Source: a virus
DNA: 64,000 bases
Direction: 5' to 3' (one strand)
IMG/VR virus record: IMGVR_UViG_3300029286_000018
Coordinates: 30,350-94,349 of that record
Positions 40,399-52,200 of this stretch are shown here, one piece after another; position 1 is the stretch's first letter, and every line of letters starts with the position of its first letter. The notes below the pieces were generated by a model. That model made no database searches. It was not told where the DNA came from and saw only the letters and a list, made by a program, of their open reading frames with translations. The translations under genes were made by a program, and so were the position numbers.

Positions 40399-43300
40399 TG
40401 GAACTGATTATGGCTGGGATCAATCTGGCAGTGCTTTGCCTCACAATTCTGGAGTTGTGAGAATACAGGTCACCATATTTCCAACAACTGTACCTTTAAG
40501 AAAAAGAGTACGTCAACACTATTCTTATCAATTTAATGCTTTTACAGTTGGTCAAATACCAAGTAATCAGCTGGAAAATTTAGAAACTATTGCAGACGAA
40601 AAGAGCGGAGCAATTGGCATAACATTTAAAAAGCTTGATAACATAGAGCACACTATTTGTGGAATTCCATTTATTGATGCCATAATTGGCGTAAGCGAAG
40701 AGTCAGGTTCTCAAAATTATACGAACAATAAGCCTTCTAAGCCTCCTACCTATTATGATAAAGTCGGAGGTAAATACTATGTTGATGATATTGGTGATTC
40801 TTTGTATGGTAAAAATGAGTTGACAAAAAAAGAACATCAGACATTTGTTGCGGCAGGCTCTTTGTTTTCTACAGGCTTTATGACGGCCAATGACATAGTG
40901 TCTTATGTTGCTAATGAAACAGATCCCCTTATATATTCACAGAAACTTAAATTTTATCTTTCAATAAGGCCCGAACAGTCAACAGTCAGACTGGCTGAAA
41001 CTTTTACTGTTTCTGTTAGAAATTTTCAACAATATATAAAGCCAGCAAAAGCTGCAATTGCTGATTCGTCCTATATTGGACCAAATCCAAATGGTGCGTC
41101 TTTTTTTGAAGGCACAAATTCTGATCCAAATAACGATGGTGGTTGGTTAAAACAATTTCTTTTTGGGACTGAGAGTCAGGGGAATGCGCCAGACTTTAAT
41201 ATACAACAATTTGTTGGTTATGTTGGCGTAAATAACGTTTATATAGGAAATTTCCATACTCAGATGAGAAATGCTGGAATTTCACCAAGGCCGATTGTGC
41301 GTGGTGGTATAGATTTTAATGGCAAATTTTTCGATGCAAAAGTTAAAACTTATTCGAATCTTCCTCCAGGTGTGCATATAAGTTTTGTAAAAGCACTCCC
41401 TATATTTCCAGGAGAAGATTTTACAATTAAATTTAGAAAACTTTCTACAGATCACCCAATCGCTGCTATTGAAGATGAGGAAAGCGGTACTGTAAGATGG
41501 CAAATGAGAGATTCTTATAGATTTATAGACACTGGGTCTTTTCATACTGATTCTTCAGGTAACGGTACTGGAGCTTCTAACGATAATGGAATCATTACTG
41601 CAAATTTTGGATTGTGTCCGCCTGCATATGAGGGAAAAGATGGTAAGTTTAATCCAGAAAGAAGAATTCCAAAAGTTGCTGGCAGCTACTATCTAGCTCG
41701 TCAGCCTTATGTGATTGTTGAAATCGATGGTGGTATTGAAAATAGATATTTTTTAATTATACCACAAGATGGAAATGTGGTATTGGTAGAAGTGACTTCT
41801 GATTTTGAGATAGTTGATTATGTAGATGCTGATGGAAAATTTACAAAGTATCTCGATGGTAGTAGAATGCCGCATTCAAGATTGGTGCATAACTTTAATA
41901 TTAGTGGTGGCTCTCTGCTCGCGATGGACGCTTTTTCTATTCATTTTCAACATTTTAGAGGCATGTTGCAGATTGTATTTGATCCGATGCAAAAGTCTCA
42001 GGTTGTTTCAAGAAAAAGATATGGAGTCAATATCCCTGATCAGCTTGTTCCATCACGCGGCTTATTTGTTGATGATCCAAGTATAAAAGACAAGTTAAAT
42101 CCAGAAGTTATTCCAATAAAACTCGCCGGGTCTGTTGTAGTTCATATGGGGCATGCAAAAATGGCATTTAATTTTTCCCCTATTACATATCCTGCTAGCT
42201 CAACTATTAATCTTTCATACCCTGTTGGTATTACTAATCTTGAGGGCAAGGAATCAGCTATTAATATTTTACTTAGAGATTCTGGCGGTTTTAGTGAAGA
42301 TGAAAAGGGCAAAAAGAAAATTACTAAGACAAATAATTCACTTATAAAAGATGAATTTGGAAAAGCGGTTCCTGGTCAATCTGCTCCGCACTATTCTCAT
42401 CAGGCTAATATTATGTATGAGACACTGGGCGGCTCTCTTGCTCCAGTTTCATATGCCGATTTTTCACTTAATCAAAAACTTTGCATTACTGGCCCTTCTG
42501 GATCTGACGATCCTGCATGGGGGCAGCAGTATGGTAGTCTAGATAAACCCAGCTCTATTTATGCTTCATATAGACTTACAGATGCTAAGGAATATGTGAA
42601 TAGAATATATCCATATATAACTATAGAGTCTGGAGATATGACTTTCTCTGGAGACAGTGGCTCTTATTCATTAAAGGGGGCGATTAGACCAATTTGCTCT
42701 GGTTTTAGTGTATTTGTTCCTGAAGGAAAAAAAGCTGGGTGGACAGGAATCGGCGCAGATGTCACAAATAACGTAATGGAATTTTCTGATACATGGGACA
42801 GATCTGATAGATCGTTTCTTTCTCACACTGGTAACTTAAGATTTTATTTAAATAAGTCAGATGCATTACCAATACTTGAAAATATTACAGCAGTACAAAC
42901 AGAAAAAGGCAAGGTTACTGGGGGCGTTAGAAAAGCTGAAAGAATTAATAGCGGTTTTCTTGCTAGTTTTGGTGACAACACTGGAGATCAAACTTCACTA
43001 TTGGCCAGTTTGCAAGATAAGTATTTTTATGTAGAAGTAAGAGCTTGGAGAGATCCATATAAGACAAGAAGCCATCAGATGGGGGCGTCTGGGGATCGTG
43101 GTAATACTGGTCCATCTAACGTAGCAAACGCTTTTTATGCAACTTATAAAAACAATATTCCTGATAGTGAAAACACTTTAATGTTTACTGGTTTATGCAG
43201 AAAGTCTTCATACAGCATATCTGAAAGTCATGTAGAGATGTCTTGTAATCTTGAAGACTATTGGAGCATACTTGACAATATGACTTGGTTAAATCCTCCG

Positions 43301-44248
43301 TTCTATGACGCAATGAGAGATTATGATGCTGTTTTTGATGTAATGCAAAAAGCTGGATTTTTCTATGAGCGCAGTAATAGAGACCCCGGATATTTAATAA
43401 ATAAGTTTGTGTCAACTCCTTCTGATAGCGACTATTATGAAATTCCTTATGATGGCTCTAAAATACTTGCAAATGACTATGTGCTTCCCGGTAGCTACAA
43501 CACGATGAATCAGCCTATACTTAGACCAACGGGTGGAAGCGATAAATATTCGGCAATATTAAAGAGATTTGCAGAGATTTCAGGTAAGGTTATTTATTTT
43601 GATCGCAGAGGAGTCATGCATTTCGACATACCACCTGACGAAATGGAAATAATGCAAATGACTGGTAGGAGTAATGGTAGGCCAATGTATGAGGCTCCTA
43701 TCTATGATATATTCTCTCACACATATTCCAGCCCAATGGGGCAAACTATTCCTTGGTGGAATATTGTGACTGGATCATATATTTTTGAAAGAGCCGTTAA
43801 TGATATTGTAAATGAAATAAGAATTATGTCTTCAACTCCAGAGGGTAGTCTGGTGTCTGCTGCTCATATGAATAGGGCATCGCTTTCTGATATCGATTTG
43901 CCAGGGTTTATTGGCTTTAGAAGAACGTTCTTGCAAAAGAGCGGGTATTTTGGTTCTGGCGCAGCTGTTAAGAAGCAGCTTGAAAGATATACTACAATGT
44001 TTAATGCTCCAATTATTGCTAAATTTTCCATACTTGGTAGGGTTGGAATGCAAGCTGGTGAGACTATTTTGATGGATGGTCCAGGATATTCTGGTGCCTA
44101 CAGGCTTTTAATAACTAATGTTAGTAATACAATAAAGCCAAAAGAAAATGAATGGCTAGCAAGTATTGCTGGCAGATACTTTATACCTGGCGAAAAGGTC
44201 AAGTTTACTGGTAGTACAATCAGCCTTGGTGCTGGCACAGGAGGATAA
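40391..44248 (+). CDS. Baseplate hub/tail-tip-like protein, 1285 aa
   Basis: Overlaps the previous gene by 8 nt (ATGGCTGA). The C-terminal about 400 residues look like the hub domains of long-tailed phages: CNLEDYWSILDNMTWLN, GVMHFDIPPDEMEI, then FSILGRVGMQAGETILM, and WLASIAGRYF near the end. The N-half is an all-beta section with GVHISFVKALP and DSYRFIDTGS. No enzymatic motif is seen. It is probably the tail hub or tail-associated protein that links the tube to the fibres. The next gene starts two bases later. Confidence 0.72.
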   Translation: MADGTDYGWDQSGSALPHNSGVVRIQVTIFPTTVPLRKRVRQHYSYQFNAFTVGQIPSNQLENLETIADEKSGAIGITFKKLDNIEHTICGIPFIDAIIGVSEESGSQNYTNNKPSKPPTYYDKVGGKYYVDDIGDSLYGKNELTKKEHQTFVAAGSLFSTGFMTANDIVSYVANETDPLIYSQKLKFYLSIRPEQSTVRLAETFTVSVRNFQQYIKPAKAAIADSSYIGPNPNGASFFEGTNSDPNNDGGWLKQFLFGTESQGNAPDFNIQQFVGYVGVNNVYIGNFHTQMRNAGISPRPIVRGGIDFNGKFFDAKVKTYSNLPPGVHISFVKALPIFPGEDFTIKFRKLSTDHPIAAIEDEESGTVRWQMRDSYRFIDTGSFHTDSSGNGTGASNDNGIITANFGLCPPAYEGKDGKFNPERRIPKVAGSYYLARQPYVIVEIDGGIENRYFLIIPQDGNVVLVEVTSDFEIVDYVDADGKFTKYLDGSRMPHSRLVHNFNISGGSLLAMDAFSIHFQHFRGMLQIVFDPMQKSQVVSRKRYGVNIPDQLVPSRGLFVDDPSIKDKLNPEVIPIKLAGSVVVHMGHAKMAFNFSPITYPASSTINLSYPVGITNLEGKESAINILLRDSGGFSEDEKGKKKITKTNNSLIKDEFGKAVPGQSAPHYSHQANIMYETLGGSLAPVSYADFSLNQKLCITGPSGSDDPAWGQQYGSLDKPSSIYASYRLTDAKEYVNRIYPYITIESGDMTFSGDSGSYSLKGAIRPICSGFSVFVPEGKKAGWTGIGADVTNNVMEFSDTWDRSDRSFLSHTGNLRFYLNKSDALPILENITAVQTEKGKVTGGVRKAERINSGFLASFGDNTGDQTSLLASLQDKYFYVEVRAWRDPYKTRSHQMGASGDRGNTGPSNVANAFYATYKNNIPDSENTLMFTGLCRKSSYSISESHVEMSCNLEDYWSILDNMTWLNPPFYDAMRDYDAVFDVMQKAGFFYERSNRDPGYLINKFVSTPSDSDYYEIPYDGSKILANDYVLPGSYNTMNQPILRPTGGSDKYSAILKRFAEISGKVIYFDRRGVMHFDIPPDEMEIMQMTGRSNGRPMYEAPIYDIFSHTYSSPMGQTIPWWNIVTGSYIFERAVNDIVNEIRIMSSTPEGSLVSAAHMNRASLSDIDLPGFIGFRRTFLQKSGYFGSGAAVKKQLERYTTMFNAPIIAKFSILGRVGMQAGETILMDGPGYSGAYRLLITNVSNTIKPKENEWLASIAGRYFIPGEKVKFTGSTISLGAGTGG

Positions 44249-44249
44249 T

Positions 44250-44465
44250 ATGGAACGATTAGATGGTATTTCCGCAAAGATATTAGACAATCTTGATGGC
44301 TTGATTAGAGAAAGAATAAATAGTAATTATACAAAAAATTACCATCAAGATAATTTATTTGAAGGTGGTCTTTACGGTGGTGCTCGTAGCGTCACTGACG
44401 TTTCGACTGGCTCAGAAGAAAATCATATGTCTGTTGGCATAAGGTCTGGAACTGTAGGTATGTAA
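44250..44465 (+). CDS. Small virion-associated protein, 71 aa
   Basis: AGGAGG precedes the ATG at 44250; a longer frame from 44166 would lie inside the hub gene. The product is short, with a helical start (MERLDGISAKILDNLDGLI) and a Gly-rich end (GGLYGGARS). TAATG coupling joins it to the giant gene that follows. Function unknown; possibly a connector or assembly factor of the tail tip. Confidence 0.68.
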   Translation: MERLDGISAKILDNLDGLIRERINSNYTKNYHQDNLFEGGLYGGARSVTDVSTGSEENHMSVGIRSGTVGM

Positions 44466-47400
44466 TGGCAGGAAAAACACGTCATTTTGGTTTAGCTTAC
44501 TTTGACTATAAGGACAGACTTGACACGTCTGTATCTGTCAAATTGGAACGGGATAGATTCATTACAATTGATGATCAGCTATTTGGCTTATTTAGCATAT
44601 TTGGCAACGGCATCGTTAATGGCTTTAGAATGTCGAGAGACCAGGCAGCGGACGGTCGTTCTGTTTTGTCTATAGAACCTGGAACTATATTCTGTAGGAA
44701 TAGGAGCTACGAAAGCACTGAGACTCAGCAACTTCGTAATTATCCTGTTAACGGAGAATTTTATGTTTATGCAGATATAGTATCTTCTACTACTGGAGCA
44801 AAAGACTTAACCATATATGCATCTCGTTCTGGATCTGATCTTAACGCAGTACGCCTTGCTCGTATCTTAACCAATAATGGCGAAGTTACTACAATAGACT
44901 TTTCTTATAGAAATGAAATTTCTTTTAGAAGAATAATTGAGTCAGCTGTTGCTAATCACAAGCACAATGGAACAGTTTCGAAAATTGATCTCATTAAAGA
45001 AGTAAAAAATGCTCTTCCTGGAGCAAGACTATCTTCAATCGATGCTAACAAAGTTAAATACGGTACGTTCAACAAAGAGCGTATCCCTCAAATTAATCAC
45101 AATGACTTGAAGAATAAGGGTATTGTAAGTCATGCTGGTTTGGAAACTCTGGCAAGAAGCTTGCAAAACGTTAACCGCCAGTTGCTTGGTGAAGTATCTT
45201 CTGTAAATCTAATGAAGCATTCTTTACTTTTGAAGCGTAAATTTCCCAATGAAGCCGAAAGTACCGTTAATATGGTGACTTTTATTCCCGGGATAACTCC
45301 TGATTCCGCAATAGACTTTGCAAATAGTAGTGCAAATATTAGTCTTCCATCCAACTGTATATCTGGTCGTCAGGCAGCTGGTGGAAGGCAAATATCTGTT
45401 AAATACTTTGGCACACAAGCTTTAAGTAATTACTCTTTTATAAATAATTGTTCTGTTGGTCAAGACGTTGTATTTTTGAATAGTACAATATCTAGCTCTA
45501 CGGTTCAGTTTAAAGATAGCTTTGAAAATGCAACCGGTTCAGATAGACCGTTCCCAGGATTAACTGCTCAGGCAGAAACTGTAGATAATAAAATAACAGT
45601 TAGGAGTGACGGCTATAATATTGTGAGTGGTTTATTTTCTGCTCGCTTTACTTCTGGCAAAAAAGATAAAGCAGTTTATAGACGCACGGTGACTACGCAA
45701 AATAATTGGACATCATTCAACAGGCTTTTTCTTTCTGTAAAGTGCGCCCAATCTCCACATCCGTCTGTATTGTTTTATGTAGTAAACAAGAATGCTGATA
45801 ACACAACTACTGAAAGCGAAAAAATTCAACTGTTAGCAACGGATGAAGTTACGTTAAACCCGCAGGTAAGTAATTTTAAGTTAGTGGAAATCGACATCAC
45901 TGAATATACAAAAAACAATATTCAAGAACTTGTTTTTGAAGTGATAGACGCAAGCACTGAGTTTATATTTTATATTGATGACATAAAGACATCTTCTGTC
46001 TCTACTTCCGATATTAGATATGCGTCAACAGGAAGCGTCAGATATAGATATAGTGCCCCAACTCAGGTTGTTTTGGAGACAATCATTTTTAGTGTTCAGC
46101 AAGAAGACAATACTAGTGTGCAGTGTAGATTTAGAACAGGTGCAAATATAATTGAGCTTTTGAACGCTTCTTTCTCTGGGGCAACTGCTTCTGAAGATGT
46201 GATAGGTACTCCTTGTAATCTTGTAGAAGTTGAATTTACTTTGCGAAGTAATGAAAGCCAGACTGCTACTCCTAAGGTTAAAGATCTTACTCTTATTTTA
46301 GTGTCTCAAGGTGGAGAAAGAAGAATTGAAGTTAATTCTCTGCAAGAATGGCAACAAGGCTCGTATGCAAATGTAGAGTTTTTTCAAGAGTCAAATGATA
46401 ACGACTATGGGCTAAGAATTAAAACTCCGCTCGAAACAAATCATATTATTTATTCTTCCAATAATTATGTCCAGCAAATTAAAAATGCTTTTGCAAATGT
46501 GCCTCCTAGCGAAGCAAATTTGAGTATATTTGGTTATAATGGATCGTCCTTGCTACAATGTCCTCAGCAAATAGTATCTTCTACTGCGAATAATCCAGCA
46601 AGTGGATTTGATCAGCCAAGTAGTGTACAAAGATTGGACAATAGAAATTATTTAGTTTGCGACACTTTTAATCATCGAGTTCTTGAGATAGACAGAAGTG
46701 GTGGTTTAGTAAAAGGATTCGGTGGTGCTTATGTAGTCGAAAATGCGACTCAAGGAGGATACGTCCCTTTGTGCGCAAACTTGAATCTACAAACGGGAAT
46801 GTTACAAATATGTTTTGATACAGATTTTGCTTCTCGAGATGTAATTAACATACAATATTTGACAATAGTGATAGGTCAAACAGAGTTGAGGCTCGGAGAT
46901 CTTGACAAAAACTCAAATGATAACGTACCTAAAAATGTGGTACAGATTAAATTGTCTGATCAAAAAGTTCAGATTCTTAAAGACACAAACATTTCTATAT
47001 TTATTAAACTTGATCCAAGATTTATTGGGGAAGAAACGTTTAATACAGAATCTGCAACTTATAGTATTGCATATGGGATAAGTGGCTTGCGCTTGACAAA
47101 GTTTAATTTTACTTATGTCAAGCAAATATTCCACCCTATAGCTGCTATTGAGTATAGTAGTACTGATTGGGTTGTATGTAATAGTTTAATACGATTTGAT
47201 AGAATTAGGGCTGGGCTAAGACAGGATATCGATGAATTTTTCTTACCAAGAAGTGTTGACTCAACTTTTTATATTATAGCTACTTTGTCCAGCGAGTTGC
47301 AGAACCAAGACGTACAAGTTGTATTCTTGAATGATCCTGACGCTGCACAGTCTGCAAATGAAACTTCTGAAAATGTTATAGTTACAAATAGTAATAATTT

Positions 47401-48133
47401 AGGATTCTCTGGACCCATTACGGTAAAAACACAAAGCAATATAAGCGCTAAGGTTACAGTTACCCCCGAGGCAGGAATGTCTGGCCTAGACTTTACCTTT
47501 ACCTTTAGGGTTGTGGTTAAAGCTTATGACAGCGTGACAAATAGATATTTGCCAATAGCTGGCTCTCCATTTAGAATAGAGAAAAGAATACATATAATAC
47601 CGCAGGGTACCACAGAAGGATCTGCTCAGTCTCCAGAGCTTTCATCTTTAATTAGATTTAATACAGCCACTATGCAAACCGAATTTGCTTTTGGAAAGGC
47701 TGACCAGTTCACTTTTAGTGACTTCACGCTCGGTGGGGTATATAAGCTATCTGATGGTAGATTGCTAGTCGGTGGTATTCAGAAAATTCCAACAGAGTTA
47801 CAATTTGATACTTCTCCACCTAATGATGATGGTTTTAGATCTCAGGCTTTCAATCTTTTGAAAACTTATCGTGGAAAAGTGTATTCGATAAGCTCAATAG
47901 ATAGTTCGGTTACTTTTAACTATGATAGTCCAGATGGGTTGTTTGTAAGTGATTGTTCTATGACATCTGATGGAGATGTGCTGGTTGCTGAGTCTTCTAT
48001 CGTGCAAAATTCTGGCAGGACGATAAAGATCGATGGATTCGGGAATATAAATTATGTGTTGTCTAATGGACAGTTTAGTATAATTAACCATGCAAGAGAA
48101 TCAGGCTCTGGCCACATTATCATCAGCACCTAA
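44465..48133 (+). CDS. Tail fibre-like protein with NHL/beta-propeller segments, 1222 aa
   Basis: The N-terminus (MAGKTRHFGLAYFDYKD) and an HKHNG segment near residue 165 resemble fibre base regions. Residues about 705-760 contain an NHL-type motif (GFDQPSSVQRLD, NRNYLVCDTFNHRVLEID). The last about 150 residues look like more propeller blades (LSDGRLLVGGI, then MTSDGDVLVAES). Between them is an Ig-like region, so the propeller may be split by an insertion. There is no signal peptide. It is likely a receptor-binding or fibre protein. Confidence 0.75.
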   Translation: MAGKTRHFGLAYFDYKDRLDTSVSVKLERDRFITIDDQLFGLFSIFGNGIVNGFRMSRDQAADGRSVLSIEPGTIFCRNRSYESTETQQLRNYPVNGEFYVYADIVSSTTGAKDLTIYASRSGSDLNAVRLARILTNNGEVTTIDFSYRNEISFRRIIESAVANHKHNGTVSKIDLIKEVKNALPGARLSSIDANKVKYGTFNKERIPQINHNDLKNKGIVSHAGLETLARSLQNVNRQLLGEVSSVNLMKHSLLLKRKFPNEAESTVNMVTFIPGITPDSAIDFANSSANISLPSNCISGRQAAGGRQISVKYFGTQALSNYSFINNCSVGQDVVFLNSTISSSTVQFKDSFENATGSDRPFPGLTAQAETVDNKITVRSDGYNIVSGLFSARFTSGKKDKAVYRRTVTTQNNWTSFNRLFLSVKCAQSPHPSVLFYVVNKNADNTTTESEKIQLLATDEVTLNPQVSNFKLVEIDITEYTKNNIQELVFEVIDASTEFIFYIDDIKTSSVSTSDIRYASTGSVRYRYSAPTQVVLETIIFSVQQEDNTSVQCRFRTGANIIELLNASFSGATASEDVIGTPCNLVEVEFTLRSNESQTATPKVKDLTLILVSQGGERRIEVNSLQEWQQGSYANVEFFQESNDNDYGLRIKTPLETNHIIYSSNNYVQQIKNAFANVPPSEANLSIFGYNGSSLLQCPQQIVSSTANNPASGFDQPSSVQRLDNRNYLVCDTFNHRVLEIDRSGGLVKGFGGAYVVENATQGGYVPLCANLNLQTGMLQICFDTDFASRDVINIQYLTIVIGQTELRLGDLDKNSNDNVPKNVVQIKLSDQKVQILKDTNISIFIKLDPRFIGEETFNTESATYSIAYGISGLRLTKFNFTYVKQIFHPIAAIEYSSTDWVVCNSLIRFDRIRAGLRQDIDEFFLPRSVDSTFYIIATLSSELQNQDVQVVFLNDPDAAQSANETSENVIVTNSNNLGFSGPITVKTQSNISAKVTVTPEAGMSGLDFTFTFRVVVKAYDSVTNRYLPIAGSPFRIEKRIHIIPQGTTEGSAQSPELSSLIRFNTATMQTEFAFGKADQFTFSDFTLGGVYKLSDGRLLVGGIQKIPTELQFDTSPPNDDGFRSQAFNLLKTYRGKVYSISSIDSSVTFNYDSPDGLFVSDCSMTSDGDVLVAESSIVQNSGRTIKIDGFGNINYVLSNGQFSIINHARESGSGHIIIST

Positions 48134-49238
48134 AGTAGATTATTATTCTTTTCTTGCACCAACTGGGTACACTCAGGCGGCTATGGATAATTTAAAGTCT
48201 ATGCAAGTGTCTGGCGTAGATATTGCTTTGCGTTGTGTTCACGGCAAAATGGTTGGCACAGGTTTCTCTGTGGCGGAAAGAAACTGGCTAGCAAGTTTGT
48301 TGTCTAAAAAACATTTAGGTATTGACGCCCAAATAGTCCATGCCATACCTCCACGATGGAACGTGATTCCTAGTAGCTCAAAAAGAATAGCTTTATTTGT
48401 TTTTGAAAATGAAGTCATTCAGCCTGCTTGGATCGACCAGCTCTCTAAGTGCATGGGGGTAATTGTTCCGTCGAGATTTAATCTTCATTCTTTACAAAAA
48501 GCAGGATTAAAAAATGTACATCTAGTTCATCATGCAGTGGATGTAAATATATGGAATAATGATATAAAGTCTCCTAGAATAGACGAATATAAGAAAATTC
48601 GAGTAATTACAGTTGGAACTTGGCGTCAAAGAAAGAATTGGAAATTAATGGTCAACTGCATGGCTGAAGCATTTAAGTCATTAGAAAATTTAGAATGGAC
48701 CATTAAAGTGGATAAAATCAATCCCGCAACTACTGAGATCAAGACTTGGCTGTCTGAATTAGGATGTCCTGATGTCTTGGGCACAAAAATTAAGATTGAT
48801 TCTAGAATATTGGACGAGGCATCTATTGCTCGCTTAGTTGGCGCTCATGACATCTTGTTGAGCGCCTCACTAGGGGAGGGTTTTGGACTTCCTGCCCTTC
48901 AGGCGTCCTTCCTAGGGCTTCCTGTGGTGTGTCCAAGGCATGGCGGCTATGAAGAGTTTTTCGATCCCATGTCTTATTTTGAGATAAAGGCATCTGGTTT
49001 TTCTAAAATACCTAAAATGGATAATCTTCCGCAATTCGATAATTTAGAGTGGCCAATATATGACAAGGATTCGATATTAGATGCCTTGTATTTATGTATA
49101 GGAAATCTCCCAAAAGCTAAGGAGCTTGCGCGTATTGTAGCAGAAAAAGCTGCTCAAAAGTTTAATCATAAAACTATTGGTACGTCATTTCTAAATGTTA
49201 TAAGTTCTTTCGATGCTATCACCAGTAATAAAAATTAA
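48090..49238 (+). CDS. GT4-like glycosyltransferase, 382 aa
   Basis: A GT-B enzyme: YYSFLAPTGYTQAAMDNL at the start, RWNVIPSSSKRIALFVFENE, then ITVGTWRQRKNWKLMV and LGEGFGLPALQAS. The last is the GT4 motif, but the second Glu of EX7E is Gln, a notable substitution. The start overlaps the fibre gene by 44 nt, and the stop overlaps the giant gene by 26 nt. No Shine-Dalgarno is seen. It lies between two fibre-like genes, so glycosylation of fibres is a good guess. Sugar and acceptor cannot be told. Confidence 0.86.
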   Translation: MQENQALATLSSAPKVDYYSFLAPTGYTQAAMDNLKSMQVSGVDIALRCVHGKMVGTGFSVAERNWLASLLSKKHLGIDAQIVHAIPPRWNVIPSSSKRIALFVFENEVIQPAWIDQLSKCMGVIVPSRFNLHSLQKAGLKNVHLVHHAVDVNIWNNDIKSPRIDEYKKIRVITVGTWRQRKNWKLMVNCMAEAFKSLENLEWTIKVDKINPATTEIKTWLSELGCPDVLGTKIKIDSRILDEASIARLVGAHDILLSASLGEGFGLPALQASFLGLPVVCPRHGGYEEFFDPMSYFEIKASGFSKIPKMDNLPQFDNLEWPIYDKDSILDALYLCIGNLPKAKELARIVAEKAAQKFNHKTIGTSFLNVISSFDAITSNKN

Positions 49239-52200
49239 CGATTTTGACTCTATTAGTGGCCTAGTCAGCGCTTCTTTAATCAATTTAGATTATAAGAAAA
49301 CATATAAGTTTGAATTTTCTAATATTAATTTTAATGTACTTAACGGTAGAATTTCTACAAATGTTCCAGATCTGGAAAAAATAGAACAACGCTCGCAAGT
49401 TGATTTTTCATTTAATGTAAAAAATGATGAAGACAAGTTTTTGTTTTGCAAGATATATGAGTGGGACCTTGACATGTGGAAAGAGGTCCATATATCAACT
49501 GCAGTCGTCTCAGAGCAAAAAATTATTTCTGTAGACTCTAACCTTATTCAGATAGAACAACCATATGTTGGTCCAAATGATAAAATAAGTGTTATAATTA
49601 AAGCCGAATCCGAGCACAGATACGATGTCAGAATTGACAAGAAAACTTTTGGTATTAAAACAGACAAAAACGGTGTCGGAAAGTTACTTGTCAATACAAT
49701 TAATGCCGTTGACTATCCAACATATATTGGCAAATTTGTTAAGAAAATTTCTTGCAGCCTTATAGATACTGTAAAAAAAGAAGCAATATCTTTGGCTGAA
49801 TGTGAATATGTCCCAGAGAATTTATATGCATTGGCGGCGACTAACGACCCTAATAGACCAAGCTGTGTAATACTAGATCCTGATCCAGTCGCTGTGTTTT
49901 CTGTTAATACTGATGCATTTAACGCTCAGTGTTTTCCTCAGCCTCTTGTTGGTTCTGCATTTACTACAAGTGGTTCTAACTTTGCGAATACTACTCGCCT
50001 TGATGATAGTTATATAAACTGCAATGATGGCTATGTCAGTTCAGCAAAAACAGTTGTTGATTCTTCTTGCAAAATATATCATCAGCCTCGCATGGCTCGT
50101 ATAGCTCCTGCTGTTTCCTCAGAAGCAGATCTAAGGCTGAATTCGCTTTATGGTTCAGGAAGTAGTCCAATTGATAAATCTGCGTGGTCATCTCGTCCAA
50201 TTGGATTTGTCTATAGTTCTTGTGATGCTAATGCAAATTCAGAGAATGTAAGTGTTGATCCATGCTCTTTTACTTCTCAGGAGATAAAGAAGATACCTAG
50301 AATCTTCCTTGGCTGCACCACAGATGCTACAAATGTGAAAATATTTGGTCTTGCTAGAGGGATTTTAAAGGCTCCTCCTGCTTATTTTCATAGCATTCTG
50401 GTTGGAGATCCATCTGTTGTTTCTGGAGTATTTGAAGACGGAGACATAGTAAACGTAGTTTTTGATCTTCCTTCTGGGGAAAGAATTTCTAAATCTTTAG
50501 AATATCAGTCGTCAACCTATTCGTCTTTGGCTGCATTTATAACTGCATTTGCTTCTGAAATATCTTCAGATGAAAATATAACTAATGCTGGAATTAGCGT
50601 AAGAGTTTATACAGATAAATATAGAATTGACGTTTATTCTGATACAAAGTTTAATATATATGCTGGTCAAGTTAATTATGTTGACAGTGAAACTGGTAAT
50701 TATAAGACTAATAACAAAATTTATATTATAAGAGATTCAAAATATACTTTTGATTTTGAGATAACAAGTCCAGTAAATTATGATGATATAAAAACTTTGC
50801 TTTCCTCTGGCGCTACTCATATGCTTTTCTTGGACAGTCAGTTTAAAGGTATGACAGTTTCTATTACGCAGTCTGAAGATAAGGGAACAATTGTACTCGA
50901 TACATGTCCAAGAGTTACTCAATCTCGTCGTGGTCTCGGAGCTTTTGTTGTGTCAGAAGACACTAATTGTGTCCATGTGGCATTAATAAACGACTCAAGA
51001 GTTTCTGATGATGACGGAACAAAAGTTACTGCATTGCCATTTGCGCGTAATAGTTTTAATGAAGTAATTCCATCTTCGAATCCTGTTATCACAAAATTCG
51101 GTCACGTATTTTGTCAGGCCTTGATTGACAATAAGTGGCAAATATTTTCTTACTTCCCTAGTTTGAGCGACTCTCCGTGGTTGCAGTTAACTTATAATGG
51201 AGAAAATAGAAACGTAAGCGCATGTTCTGATGGCTTTGGAAATGTTCATTTGTCTTGGGAGACAGACAGATATGGGTATACTTCTGTGCAGTATGCGTGT
51301 ATCGGTCCTTCTTCTAAGCTTATCAATCGACTCAGCTTATCTGGAATGATATCCAAGCAATTTGTAGATGAGTTGTATGAAAAAACGTTTACAATCAATC
51401 CTTTAGAGAGTGCTGTTAATTTTGTCCAGCAAAGTTCCGCCAATATAAGTTTGATTCCAGAAACAAGTTTAATTAGTCTAGTAGAAGGTGCTCAAATAGG
51501 TGGAGGTAGTTTCAGTATAGCTAGAGAGTTTACTGGATATGTGCGCATAGAAAAAGACGAATTTAATGCACTTATCACAGAGAATCGCAGCGTCAAGCTT
51601 GGCTTTGTTGATTGGGGCCTAAAAGTTCAGCCAAATATAAATTTAGGAGATTATTGCACTAGCTATCTCGTTCACTTTGAACAAGTGGGAACAGAGACTG
51701 GACAGACGCTAAGCTCATTATTCTCAGCAAAATTTAATGGTAAAATTTTAAGAGTATTTGCTTCTCCTACTGATTTTGGATTATCTTCTAAGTATTTTAG
51801 GTCAAATAGAATTTCTTACCCATCTAATTCAAGCGTAACATTTGACAACAATGGGCTTGTTGAGAGTGGGTCCATATCTGTTGGTTCTGATGAGACGACA
51901 TTAGATTTTTCTTTTTCCTATCTAGATGGGGGTGGAACGGGACCGCTTGAATTTAGAGTTCTGGTGGAAGGTGTAAAAAATCAATCTTCTATTGAGCAAT
52001 CTAATTGGAATAGAATATTCTCAAACAATGGTCGAGTCAGTGTGTCTGAGGATACAGCTGTATGTGTAGAATGTGCGCCTAGTAGTGACTGTGCCGTTGC
52101 AACCTTGTCTGTATCTCAAGATCATAATGGAACATATTTTCAGGGCCAAGAAGCGGAAATTAATATATCTGCTCATGCGCTTTGCAGTATTGGACCTAAA

